Shown here: piece by piece, positions 13,989 through 21,776 of the stretch
Position numbering within the stretch: position 1 is the first letter of the stretch
Layout of the letters: every line of letters starts with the position of its first letter
Assembly (NCBI GenBank): GCA_019136325.1
Contig: JAGVUJ010000339.1
Location: forward strand, 1 to 29,637
DNA from: Deltaproteobacteria bacterium
GTDB lineage: Bacteria; Desulfobacterota; Syntrophia; Syntrophales; Smithellaceae
DNA length: 29,637 bases
Direction of reading: 5' to 3'
Notes under the pieces: generated by a model
Database searches by the model: none
The model's input: the letters and a program-made list of their open reading frames with translations, nothing else
Told to the model about the DNA's origin: nothing
Program-made: the position numbers and the translations under genes

Positions 13989-15511
13989 TGCCGCAGAACG
14001 TTCTGGGACTGGAAATCGGTCAAAGCACCATCAAAGCCGTATTGCTGGCCAAAAGAGGTCTGACCGGCGGCCGCATCCTCGACGTCCGTGTTCTGGACAT
14101 AGACACCTGCGGAGGCGTTGAACCGGCGCTGAAGAAACTGGCTGATGATAAAAGTTTCGCCGGATTTCCCTGCAGTGTTTCCGTGTCTCCCCGGGACATG
14201 CTGTTCCGCCATGTTCAACTTCCTTTCCGCGACGACAATAGAATCAGAAAAACCCTGCTTTTCGAATTGGAGCCTCTCATTCCCCTGCCCATTGAAGACG
14301 TGATCGCCGATTACCTGATCATGCCCCGCGGCGGATTGCTGGTCGGAATCCTGAACAAAAAAAACGTTCGCGACATCACGGAACTCGTGGAAAATAATCT
14401 GGGGAACGTTGTATCCGTCATCGACGCATCTCCGACGGCGCTGGCGGCTCAGATAACAGACAACAAAAAGGTGGCCGGAAGTAAAATCATTCTGGACATC
14501 GGCCGCATGTCGACATCCGCGACATTTTATGAAGATGACGCAATGATTCACGTTCGTTCGCTGGCCTTTGGCGGTGAACAGATAACCCGGGCCATGGCCG
14601 CGGATCTCTCCGTGGACAGAGACGGTGCGGAGAAATTGAAAATCAGCGGCGGCTATTCCGAAACGATCATGAACACGAATGAGGCGTGCCGCCGGTTTTG
14701 TGCAGAGCTCAAAAACACCGTCGAGTACATGAAGATCAACGGCGTCATGCAAAACGAACCGGGACAAATCCTCTTAACCGGCGGAGGGGCTTTGTTCGCC
14801 CCGCTGTGCAGAGAGCTGGGCAATCATTTTTTCTGCCCGCTGGAAACGCTTGATCTCATCAAGAGCAAATCCCTGGAAGTGGAAAAAAATATTGCCGGCC
14901 GCATGCAGCCGGCAATCATGAACACGGCCGTTGCCGCAGCGTTGAGAATTTCCGCCGGGAAAAAATCGTTCAACTTTCGCCAGGAAGAATTTGCAGCAAG
15001 ACGGTCGCGTTTTAATTTTAAAAATCAATTACGATGGGCGTCTGTCCTGGCTGGAATCATTATTCTGCTGGCGGCGGCCAATCAGATTCTCGACTACAGT
15101 TTAAAAACGCGACAGCTTAACGGCGTCAAAAAAGAAATTTCCCGGATTTTCAAAAGCAGTTTCCCGGACGCGCAAGCCATGGTGGATCCCGTGCAGCAAT
15201 TGGAGACAAAAATTGCCGAAGACAAAAAAACATTCGGGTTCGGCGAAGGCTTGTCCGAAACAACGGCCATTGAAATTCTGAAAGACATCTCCCGCCTGAT
15301 TGTCCCCTCGCTGGATGTCGTCTTAACCGGATTGAATTACGAGAACAGGGTTATTTCCATCAAAGGCGAAGCCAAAACGATCGATGAGGTTACCTCGATT
15401 AAAAACGAACTTATGAAATCTAAATATTTTCAGGACGTGACCATGGGATCAACCAGTCTGACCAAAGACGGCGGCAAGGTTGATTTCAGTTTAAGGATTG
15501 AAGTCAAATGA
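13988..15511 (+). CDS. gspL: T2SS platform protein GspL (PilM-like, with PilN-like C terminus)
   Basis: GspL couples the cytoplasmic ATPase GspE to GspM and the pseudopilus. The 507-residue protein has an actin-like cytoplasmic domain with GLEIGQSTIKAVLL, ILDIGRMSTSATFY and ILLTGGGALFAPL. A single transmembrane segment lies near 350-370 (WASVLAGIIILLAAA) and a periplasmic ferredoxin-like domain follows. It is longer than typical 400-residue GspL, and the full-size PilM-like part followed by a PilN-like part recalls a fusion of the two type IV pilus proteins. The ATG at 13988 overlaps the gspK stop (TAATG) and has GGAGACAGGA upstream; an in-frame ATG at 13973 is less likely. It overlaps gspM by 4 bp (ATGA). 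Confidence 0.88.
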   Translation: MPQNVLGLEIGQSTIKAVLLAKRGLTGGRILDVRVLDIDTCGGVEPALKKLADDKSFAGFPCSVSVSPRDMLFRHVQLPFRDDNRIRKTLLFELEPLIPLPIEDVIADYLIMPRGGLLVGILNKKNVRDITELVENNLGNVVSVIDASPTALAAQITDNKKVAGSKIILDIGRMSTSATFYEDDAMIHVRSLAFGGEQITRAMAADLSVDRDGAEKLKISGGYSETIMNTNEACRRFCAELKNTVEYMKINGVMQNEPGQILLTGGGALFAPLCRELGNHFFCPLETLDLIKSKSLEVEKNIAGRMQPAIMNTAVAAALRISAGKKSFNFRQEEFAARRSRFNFKNQLRWASVLAGIIILLAAANQILDYSLKTRQLNGVKKEISRIFKSSFPDAQAMVDPVQQLETKIAEDKKTFGFGEGLSETTAIEILKDISRLIVPSLDVVLTGLNYENRVISIKGEAKTIDEVTSIKNELMKSKYFQDVTMGSTSLTKDGGKVDFSLRIEVK

Positions 15512-16077
15512 TCAAAGAGCTCTGGAATAAACTGGATGCCAGACAGCGCAAACTTGTCGCCGGTGCGGCCCTGTTTGTCCTTTTCGCGCTGGTGATGGAG
15601 TTAGCCGTTTTTCCCTTCTGGGAAGCAAAAAAGAAACTGGACAGATCCATCGACGTCAATCAGAAGAAACTGACCGCGATCAAGAAACTTTCCGAAGAAT
15701 CTAATCGGCTGGAATCAAAAATTTCAGCGATACGGAGAGCCTCTTCCCTGCGCGGCCCCAACTTTACGCTGTTTTCCTATCTGGAAAAAAAGGCGACGCA
15801 GGCCAATGTCAGAGGAAGAATCAAATACATGAATTCGTCCAGAGGAACGCAATCAGGCGCTTTTGAGGAATCCCTGATTGACATGAAACTGGACAAGATT
15901 ACCGTCAAACAACTGACCGATTTTCTTTACTACGCCGAATCGCCCGCCGATCTGGTGAGAATAAAGAAAATCAGCATCAATAAGATGAAGGAAAATCCGG
16001 AATATTTAAGCGTACAGGTGCAGATATCGTCCATTCAACCGTCGGATCAATCTCTACAGGATACAAGGTCGCGATGA
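15508..16077 (+). CDS. gspM: T2SS platform protein GspM
   Basis: This 189-residue bitopic inner-membrane protein has a short cytoplasmic start (MIKELWNKLDARQRKL), one transmembrane helix at about 17-38, a coiled-coil segment (about 40-78, rich in Lys/Glu/Leu) and a ferredoxin-like periplasmic domain. This is the GspM/PilO layout, although sequence identity in this family is low. It overlaps gspL (ATGA) and gspN (ATGA), so all three are translationally coupled. The assignment rests on architecture plus position between gspL and gspN. Confidence 0.85.
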   Translation: MIKELWNKLDARQRKLVAGAALFVLFALVMELAVFPFWEAKKKLDRSIDVNQKKLTAIKKLSEESNRLESKISAIRRASSLRGPNFTLFSYLEKKATQANVRGRIKYMNSSRGTQSGAFEESLIDMKLDKITVKQLTDFLYYAESPADLVRIKKISINKMKENPEYLSVQVQISSIQPSDQSLQDTRSR

Positions 16078-16892
16078 AAATACTGAAAAAAAAGGCATTA
16101 TGGCTCACGCTTTACGCAATAGGCATCACGCTGGTCTTTCTGTACCTGCTGTTTCCCTCGGATATCGTCAAAAACAAACTGGAGGAATCCGTCAGTTCCT
16201 CCGATTTCATTCTGAAGACCGGATCATTAAATCCGTCTCTGCCCTTCGGTTTGAAAATAAAACATGTAAACCTGAGTTCGGGGTCTTCGTCGAACGTTTT
16301 TTTCCAGGGAGAAACGCTGGATGTGCAGTTCCATCCGTTCAATGTGTTCCGGAAGAAAAAACAAATCGGCCTCAGCGGAAAAGCATACGGAGGCAATTTT
16401 TCCGGACATTTCCAAACGGCGACTTCCGGTTTTTATCCGCCGCGGGAAGGATCGTTGAAATTTAAAGATATTGATCTGGGCGAATACGCCTTCTTAAAAA
16501 CACTGACCGGCAAACATATAACCGGGAAGGCAAGCGGCAACTGGACGCATTCGTCCGGCGGCAACGGCGGCGGAAATCTTTCCGGAACCATGGCGCTTTT
16601 TCTGAACAAAGGCTCTTATCCGCTGGCGGAACCTTTTTTAGGGCTGAGCCGGATTGATTTCGACCGGGGAGAAATTCAGGCCAAACTGGAGAACCGGGTG
16701 ATCAAAATCGAAAAACTGCAAATCTTCAGCCCGCAGATGGATTGCGTTCTGAGCGGCGAAATTGCGCTGGCGGACGACTTCAAAAACAGCTCGATCAATC
16801 TGAGCGGTGAAATGATCCTATCCGGCAGAAAGGTTAAAATGAATATTCATATTGAAGGAACGATAGCCAATCCTTCTCTGCGCTATATGTAG
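16074..16892 (+). CDS. gspN: T2SS protein GspN (AsmA-like)
   Basis: This 272-residue protein has one N-terminal transmembrane helix (about 8-27) and then a long repetitive beta-rich region with the pattern typical of GspN and the wider AsmA/bridge-like group, for example NPSLPFGLKIKHVNLSSG and GEIALADDFKNSSINLSG. GspN is an accessory T2SS component absent from many systems; its exact task is not settled. It overlaps gspM by 4 bp and precedes gspC by 8 bp. The last gene of the window (DUF748) has a related general architecture. Confidence 0.85.
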   Translation: MKILKKKALWLTLYAIGITLVFLYLLFPSDIVKNKLEESVSSSDFILKTGSLNPSLPFGLKIKHVNLSSGSSSNVFFQGETLDVQFHPFNVFRKKKQIGLSGKAYGGNFSGHFQTATSGFYPPREGSLKFKDIDLGEYAFLKTLTGKHITGKASGNWTHSSGGNGGGNLSGTMALFLNKGSYPLAEPFLGLSRIDFDRGEIQAKLENRVIKIEKLQIFSPQMDCVLSGEIALADDFKNSSINLSGEMILSGRKVKMNIHIEGTIANPSLRYM

Positions 16893-16900
16893 GTAAGTGT

Positions 16901-17824
16901 ATGTTTTCTGAAATCACGGCAAAAACAAAAGAGCTCTTCGAAAAAATGAAGGCGATCCAGTCCCTTCAATCCGTGGATACCGATGCGCTGATGTCTCTTG
17001 CCGTCGTGCTGGTGATTACAATTCTTTCTTACGAAGCAACGGATCTTTTTTACAAAGCCGTCAGTTTCCCGTTAACAAGCCAAACCGCCGTTACAAAGAA
17101 TCGCGGCGGCGCGTCGTTACCCTATGACCGGCAGCAGCATTACCTTCAGGAATATGACATCATTACCGAACGCAATTTGTTTTTGACCACCATGAAAACG
17201 GCGGGCGGTGACGCATCGGCGGAGGGGCTCTTCGCTGCGGACGCCAAAAGCATCGACTTCGATCTGAAAGGAACCGTTGCCTGCAATTCCTCCTTTGGTT
17301 TTATTATTGTTGAGGAACGAGGAAGCCGCAAACAGAAATTATACCGGCTGGGGGACAAGATCGGCTCGCGCAAGCTTTCCAGGATAACCAGAAACACGGC
17401 TGTTTTAAAAGGTGCGGAAGGAGACGTCACTTTAAAAATAAAAGAAACGCTGGAAGATTCTCTGGTTTCGAACCCGTCCGGCGTTCCGAGAAGTCCGCAA
17501 TCTTTCGGCACGGCGAATTTTATCAAAAACAATGTTGACGGAAAATCAAATTATCTGGACTCCATCATGAAACAGGCTGTCGTGCGACCTTTCATGCACA
17601 GAGGCGTGCGGGAGGGATATATCATTTCCAATATCAAGCCCGACAGTCTTTATGAGAAGGCCGGCCTCCAGAACGGTGATATCATCACAGAAGTGAACAA
17701 CAACCAGATGCAAAATGCCAATGATTTAGTGCAGCTGTTCAATTCGATGCAGTCCGGAAGTCGTATGACATTCGGCATCAAGAGAAGAGGCAAGGCGGAA
17801 ACCCTTAACTATACGTTGGAATGA
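16901..17824 (+). CDS. gspC: T2SS inner-membrane protein GspC with PDZ domain
   Basis: GspC, 307 residues, links the inner-membrane platform to the secretin and helps choose substrates. One transmembrane helix lies near 27-50 (LMSLAVVLVITILSYEA). A homology region at about 115-190 begins with IDFDLKGTVACNSSFGFII, and a C-terminal PDZ domain at about 225-305 contains EGYIISNIKPDSLYEKAGL and NGDIITEVNN. In many bacteria gspC is the first operon gene; here it follows gspN and precedes an ExeA-like ATPase. The ribosome site is poor (TAGGTAAGTGT before ATG). Confidence 0.92.
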   Translation: MFSEITAKTKELFEKMKAIQSLQSVDTDALMSLAVVLVITILSYEATDLFYKAVSFPLTSQTAVTKNRGGASLPYDRQQHYLQEYDIITERNLFLTTMKTAGGDASAEGLFAADAKSIDFDLKGTVACNSSFGFIIVEERGSRKQKLYRLGDKIGSRKLSRITRNTAVLKGAEGDVTLKIKETLEDSLVSNPSGVPRSPQSFGTANFIKNNVDGKSNYLDSIMKQAVVRPFMHRGVREGYIISNIKPDSLYEKAGLQNGDIITEVNNNQMQNANDLVQLFNSMQSGSRMTFGIKRRGKAETLNYTLE

Positions 17825-17846
17825 CGGATCCGAGAGAGCAATCAAT

Positions 17847-18713
17847 ATGTATGCCGCTTATTTTGGATTAAATGAGAATCCTTTCAGTTTATCGCCGGAA
17901 CCGCGGTATCTTTTTCTGAGCGAGCAGCACCGCGATGCGCTGAACTGTCTCATTTACGGAATAAAAGAAAAAAAAGGCTTTGTCCTGCTGTCCGGTGATA
18001 TCGGCATGGGCAAGACCACCATCTGCCGAAGCCTGCTTGCTTCTTTGGACGATTCAATGGAAACGGCGCTGATCTTCAACACGGCCGTTTCCGACCTTGA
18101 TCTGCTTGAGACCATTCTTGGAGAGTACGGTGTTGATATCCGAGAGACGCCCCGAACCAGAAAAAATTATATCGATGTCCTGAACGACTTTCTATTGAAA
18201 AATTTTTCAGCCGGCAAAACGGCCGTTCTTCTGATCGACGAGGCGCAGAATCTTTCGCACGGCGTCCTGGAACAAATCCGGATGCTTTCCAACCTGGAAA
18301 CAGAAACCGAAAAACTGATTCAGATTATTTTAATCGGGCAGCCGGAGATCAATAACAATCTGATGCTCCCCGCGCTCCGTCAGTTAAATGAACGGATCAC
18401 CGTACGATATGCCTTGAAGCCGTTGTCTTTGGCGGAAGTGCGTGAATACATCCATCACCGCCTGCGGGTGGCGAACGGCCCCGGCTCGCTGACATTTACC
18501 AGAGGAGCTTACAGCCTGATCTATCATTTTTCGGAAGGCATCCCGCGGCGCATTAACGCCCTTTGCGACCGGGCGCTGTTGATTGCCTATACAAAAAATT
18601 CGGCAAAAATTGACCGCAAAACAGTCAGGCTGGCGGTTCACGATATCGGAGTAAATTATTTTCAAAAAACGATGAGCCTGGGCAGGAAAATCCTGGCGCG
18701 TCTGACAACCTGA
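17847..18713 (+). CDS. gspA: ExeA/GspA-family AAA+ ATPase
   Basis: This 288-residue AAA+ ATPase starts MYAAYFGLNENPFSLSPEPR, the usual ExeA opening. Walker A is GDIGMGKT at 50-57 (K56) and Walker B is VLLIDEAQNL (D131, E132). A sensor-1 region ILIGQPE and an arginine region LNERITVRY follow. ExeA with ExeB in Aeromonas helps the secretin pass through or attach to peptidoglycan. Here the C-terminal peptidoglycan-binding domain of full-length ExeA (about 550 residues) is absent, so only the ATPase half is encoded. GAGAG precedes the ATG. The location directly before a GspB-like protein and the secretin gene supports a role in secretin assembly. Confidence 0.88.
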   Translation: MYAAYFGLNENPFSLSPEPRYLFLSEQHRDALNCLIYGIKEKKGFVLLSGDIGMGKTTICRSLLASLDDSMETALIFNTAVSDLDLLETILGEYGVDIRETPRTRKNYIDVLNDFLLKNFSAGKTAVLLIDEAQNLSHGVLEQIRMLSNLETETEKLIQIILIGQPEINNNLMLPALRQLNERITVRYALKPLSLAEVREYIHHRLRVANGPGSLTFTRGAYSLIYHFSEGIPRRINALCDRALLIAYTKNSAKIDRKTVRLAVHDIGVNYFQKTMSLGRKILARLTT

Positions 18714-18746
18714 CGGGAGTCGGAAATTCTTGACCAAAGGGATATT

Positions 18747-19532
18747 ATGAGCTACATAAACGACGCATTACGAAAGGCGCAACAAGACAAGAAATCGCCT
18801 TATGCGGTCTATGAACCGATCGTTTCGGCGGCGGGAAGTCAGAAAACAAGATCCCGCAAATGGATTCCCGCGGGGACCATACTGATACTGCTTGTTTGTG
18901 CCGTCGGAATGATTGTTTTGTTTTCGGGATCTGACGAAAAAAAGAGTCCGGCCAAAGCGCCTTTAAGAGCTGCGGAAACGCCGATCGTTGTTTCTTCCGC
19001 CGAGCCGGTTGTCGATGATGTCCCGCCGGCCGTTAAAGAAGCCCGGCCGGTTGTTGCAGAAGCAACCATTGAAAACAAACCCGTTCCCGTATTAAAAACA
19101 AAAAAAGCCGACGACATAACCAGTGTAAAAAAAGATTCCGCCAATGCAAATAAGCTTTATGCCGAAGCCCTGCGGAAACATCAGGAAGGCAAACTGGAAG
19201 AAGCCAAAGATTTATACAAAAAGGTCATCGCGATTGACCCGGCCAACGCACAGGCCCTGAATAATCTGGGTGTGATTTATATGAAGAAAAAAGTGTACAA
19301 ATGGGCGATTATCCGCCTTAATGACGCGCTCAGGATAAAATATGAATATCCCGATGCTCATTACAATCTGGCTTGTATTTACGCGCAGAATAACGACCTG
19401 AGCCGCAGCATTTCTTATTTGAAAAACGCCGTCGGATTCAATCCCCAGGTCCGACAATGGGCTTTAAAAGACAAAGATCTGTCGGTGCTGGCCGATTTAC
19501 CGGAATTTAAAAAATTATTGGAGACAAAATAA
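18747..19532 (+). CDS. GspB-like membrane protein with TPR repeats
   Basis: The 261-residue protein begins MSYINDALRKAQQDK, the short amphipathic helix typical of GspB/ExeB. A transmembrane segment at about 40-59 follows, then a Pro/Ala/Val-rich linker (60-130) and two to three TPR motifs from about 134 (LYAEALRKHQEGKLEEAKDL, then NNLGVIYMKKKVYKWAI, then HYNLACIYAQNNDLSRSISY). The C terminus ends with LADLPEFKKLLETK, as in many TPR proteins. ExeB normally carries a different periplasmic domain. Here TPRs take its place, which suggests a secretin partner of another kind, closer to pilotin or TPR lipoproteins of pilus systems (inference). It lies between the gspA-like ATPase and gspD. Confidence 0.8.
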   Translation: MSYINDALRKAQQDKKSPYAVYEPIVSAAGSQKTRSRKWIPAGTILILLVCAVGMIVLFSGSDEKKSPAKAPLRAAETPIVVSSAEPVVDDVPPAVKEARPVVAEATIENKPVPVLKTKKADDITSVKKDSANANKLYAEALRKHQEGKLEEAKDLYKKVIAIDPANAQALNNLGVIYMKKKVYKWAIIRLNDALRIKYEYPDAHYNLACIYAQNNDLSRSISYLKNAVGFNPQVRQWALKDKDLSVLADLPEFKKLLETK

Positions 19533-19539
19533 CGTCAAG

Positions 19540-21756
19540 ATGAAAAAACCACAATTACCTGCTTTAAAAACCGGATTCTTTTTATGCATAATCTTCGCCC
19601 TGATTATGACATTCTGTTTTGCCGGTCCGGCATTTTCCGCCCGGATTTCCGGCGCAGACGAGAATATCGATACGTCATCCATGCCGGATGCCCCGGATGA
19701 AGCAGCGGGTGAAGAACAGGTGGAAACAACGCCTGAACCTCCCGGCCGGGAACCGGCTATGGAAGCACAAGCTGGTTCGCCCGGACAAGCTCTGCCAGAA
19801 ACGAAGGCGGCTTCCAAACCGATCAAAGTAGATAAATCCCAGAAATACGTAACCCTGGATTTTGATAACGTTGAAATAGGCGTGCTGGTAAAATTTGTCA
19901 GTGAACTGACCGGCAAGAATTTCCTTATTGACGACAAGGTGAAGGGCAAGGTGACTATCGTTTCTCCCAAAAAGATTCCCGTGGAAGACGTCTATAAAGT
20001 TTTTCTCTCCGTTTTGGAGATAAACGGATTCACCGTCGTTCCTTCGGGAAACATGGTGAAAATTATTCCCTCCGCCGCGGCACGGGAAAAGGGTCTGGAA
20101 ACGAGAACGAAACAGGACCCGACATTGCAGGAAGACCGCATGGTGACCCAGATCATGCCGCTGGAGAGAGCCAATCCTGATGAAGTAAAAAGAATTCTCG
20201 ATCCGATTACTCCCAAAACGGGATCCGTGCTTTCTTATCCGCCGGCGGGTATGCTCATCATTACGGATTATCTGTCCAACATCAAAAGGATTCAGGAAAT
20301 CGTTACGGCTCTCGATGTGGAAGGCGCCGGGGATCAGATATCCTATATTCCCCTGCAGAACGCCTCCGCTTCGGAAGTGGTCAAATCCCTCAACACCATA
20401 TTTGCGCAAAGTCCGACCCGCGGCAAGGCCGCGTCATCCCTGAAGGCGGTTGCCGATTCCCGGACCAATTCGATCATCATTCTGGCCAGCGGCGCGGATA
20501 CGGAAAACGTGCGCAAACTTGTCGCTTTCATGGATAAAGATGTGCCGCGCGGCGAATCCAATATTCAGGTTTACCGCCTGCAAAACAGCGTTGCCGAGGA
20601 TTTGGCCAAAGTGCTTACCAGCATCCTCAAGGAAGGAAGCACCGCCAGCGGAACAGCCGCAGCCGCCGGCGCGAAAACAGCTCCCACCACCGTAGTTTCC
20701 AAGAATGTCCAGATCGTTCCGGACAAGGCCACCAATACGCTGGTGGTTATGGCGGAAAGAGAAGATTATAAAATTATCGAAAATATTATCAGACAGCTCG
20801 ATGTGCCGCGCCCCATGGTTTACATTGAAGCGTTGATCATGGAAGTCAACGCCAACAAGGACTTCAAACTGGGTGTGGAGTGGCGCGGAATCACCGAGCA
20901 CGGCTCTATTGACGGAAATCCGACGGCGGCCTTCGCCGGATCAGGCGGCACCGGTTCGACGGGCACCGGTTCCTACAACATTCTTGACGGCTTGCTGACG
21001 ACTACGGGGGGCGTAACCACCGGTGTTTTCCCCAGCGGATTTTCCATGGGCCTGGTCGGCGCCGGCATTAAGATCGGCGGCGTCACTTTCCCCAGCATCG
21101 GTGCGGTCGTGCAGGCCTACAAAACCGATTCGGAAGTTTCCATCTTATCCACCCCGCAGATCATGACGCTGGACAATGAGGAAGCGGAAATTAACGTGGG
21201 ATCGAATGTTCCCTATCTGACACGGCAGGACACGACCAGTTCGACCACCTCCATTAATTATAACAGCTACGAATACCGGGACGTCGGCGTCATTTTAAAA
21301 ATCACGCCCAACATCAATCAGGAAAATTTTATCCGTCTGAAGATCAATCAGGAAGTGACAAAAGTGCAGTCCGGCGCGGATGAAGCAAGACCGACCACGC
21401 TGAAGAGATCGGCAAAGACGACGGTCATCGTCAAAGATAATGAAACCGTTGTTATCGGCGGTCTGGTCGGCGACAGCACGGATGAAAGCACGTATAAATT
21501 CCCTCTGCTGGGAGATATTCCCCTCCTCGGCTGGCTTTTCAAAACAAAAACCTCATCGCGGGAAAAAACCAATCTGTATGTCTTCCTGACGCCGCATATT
21601 GTCCGCACTCAGGCCGACGCCGCAAAACTTTATCAGGAGAAGAGAGAGACCATGGGAGAAGTGGTGGGCGGTGTGATCAAGCTCAATGAGAAAGCGGACG
21701 TCAAGGCTCCCGGGATTGGGACCCCTGCCGACAATACAACAACGGCTCATCCGTAA
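19540..21756 (+). CDS. gspD: T2SS outer-membrane secretin GspD
   Basis: The 738-residue secretin has a signal peptide over about 1-34 (hydrophobic core FFLCIIFALIMTFCFAG). An acidic Pro/Glu/Ala-rich linker occupies about 36-100 before the N0 domain (VTLDFDNVEIGVLVKFVSEL at about 103-122). N1-N3 domains follow, then the secretin core with VGSNVPYL, YRDVGVILKITPNI (near 577), VVIGGLVGD and PLLGDIPLLGWLFK (near 657). It forms the multimeric outer-membrane channel. The low-complexity linker ahead of N0 is unusual in length and might span a wider periplasm or bind a partner. The C-terminal tail is short, and no clear S-domain for a classic pilotin is visible. The gene is 7 bp after the TPR gene. 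Confidence 0.95.
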   Translation: MKKPQLPALKTGFFLCIIFALIMTFCFAGPAFSARISGADENIDTSSMPDAPDEAAGEEQVETTPEPPGREPAMEAQAGSPGQALPETKAASKPIKVDKSQKYVTLDFDNVEIGVLVKFVSELTGKNFLIDDKVKGKVTIVSPKKIPVEDVYKVFLSVLEINGFTVVPSGNMVKIIPSAAAREKGLETRTKQDPTLQEDRMVTQIMPLERANPDEVKRILDPITPKTGSVLSYPPAGMLIITDYLSNIKRIQEIVTALDVEGAGDQISYIPLQNASASEVVKSLNTIFAQSPTRGKAASSLKAVADSRTNSIIILASGADTENVRKLVAFMDKDVPRGESNIQVYRLQNSVAEDLAKVLTSILKEGSTASGTAAAAGAKTAPTTVVSKNVQIVPDKATNTLVVMAEREDYKIIENIIRQLDVPRPMVYIEALIMEVNANKDFKLGVEWRGITEHGSIDGNPTAAFAGSGGTGSTGTGSYNILDGLLTTTGGVTTGVFPSGFSMGLVGAGIKIGGVTFPSIGAVVQAYKTDSEVSILSTPQIMTLDNEEAEINVGSNVPYLTRQDTTSSTTSINYNSYEYRDVGVILKITPNINQENFIRLKINQEVTKVQSGADEARPTTLKRSAKTTVIVKDNETVVIGGLVGDSTDESTYKFPLLGDIPLLGWLFKTKTSSREKTNLYVFLTPHIVRTQADAAKLYQEKRETMGEVVGGVIKLNEKADVKAPGIGTPADNTTTAHP

Positions 21757-21776
21757 TTTTGAAGGTCTGATACGAT

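Noticed and set aside
13985..14767. 260-codon minus-strand frame opposite gspL
   Set aside because: It is antisense to a confidently identified gene in GC-rich codons, a common cause of long false frames; the predicted protein has no family pattern.
19675..20901. Long minus-strand frames opposite gspD
   Set aside because: They are shadows of the secretin coding sequence without ribosome sites or recognisable domains.
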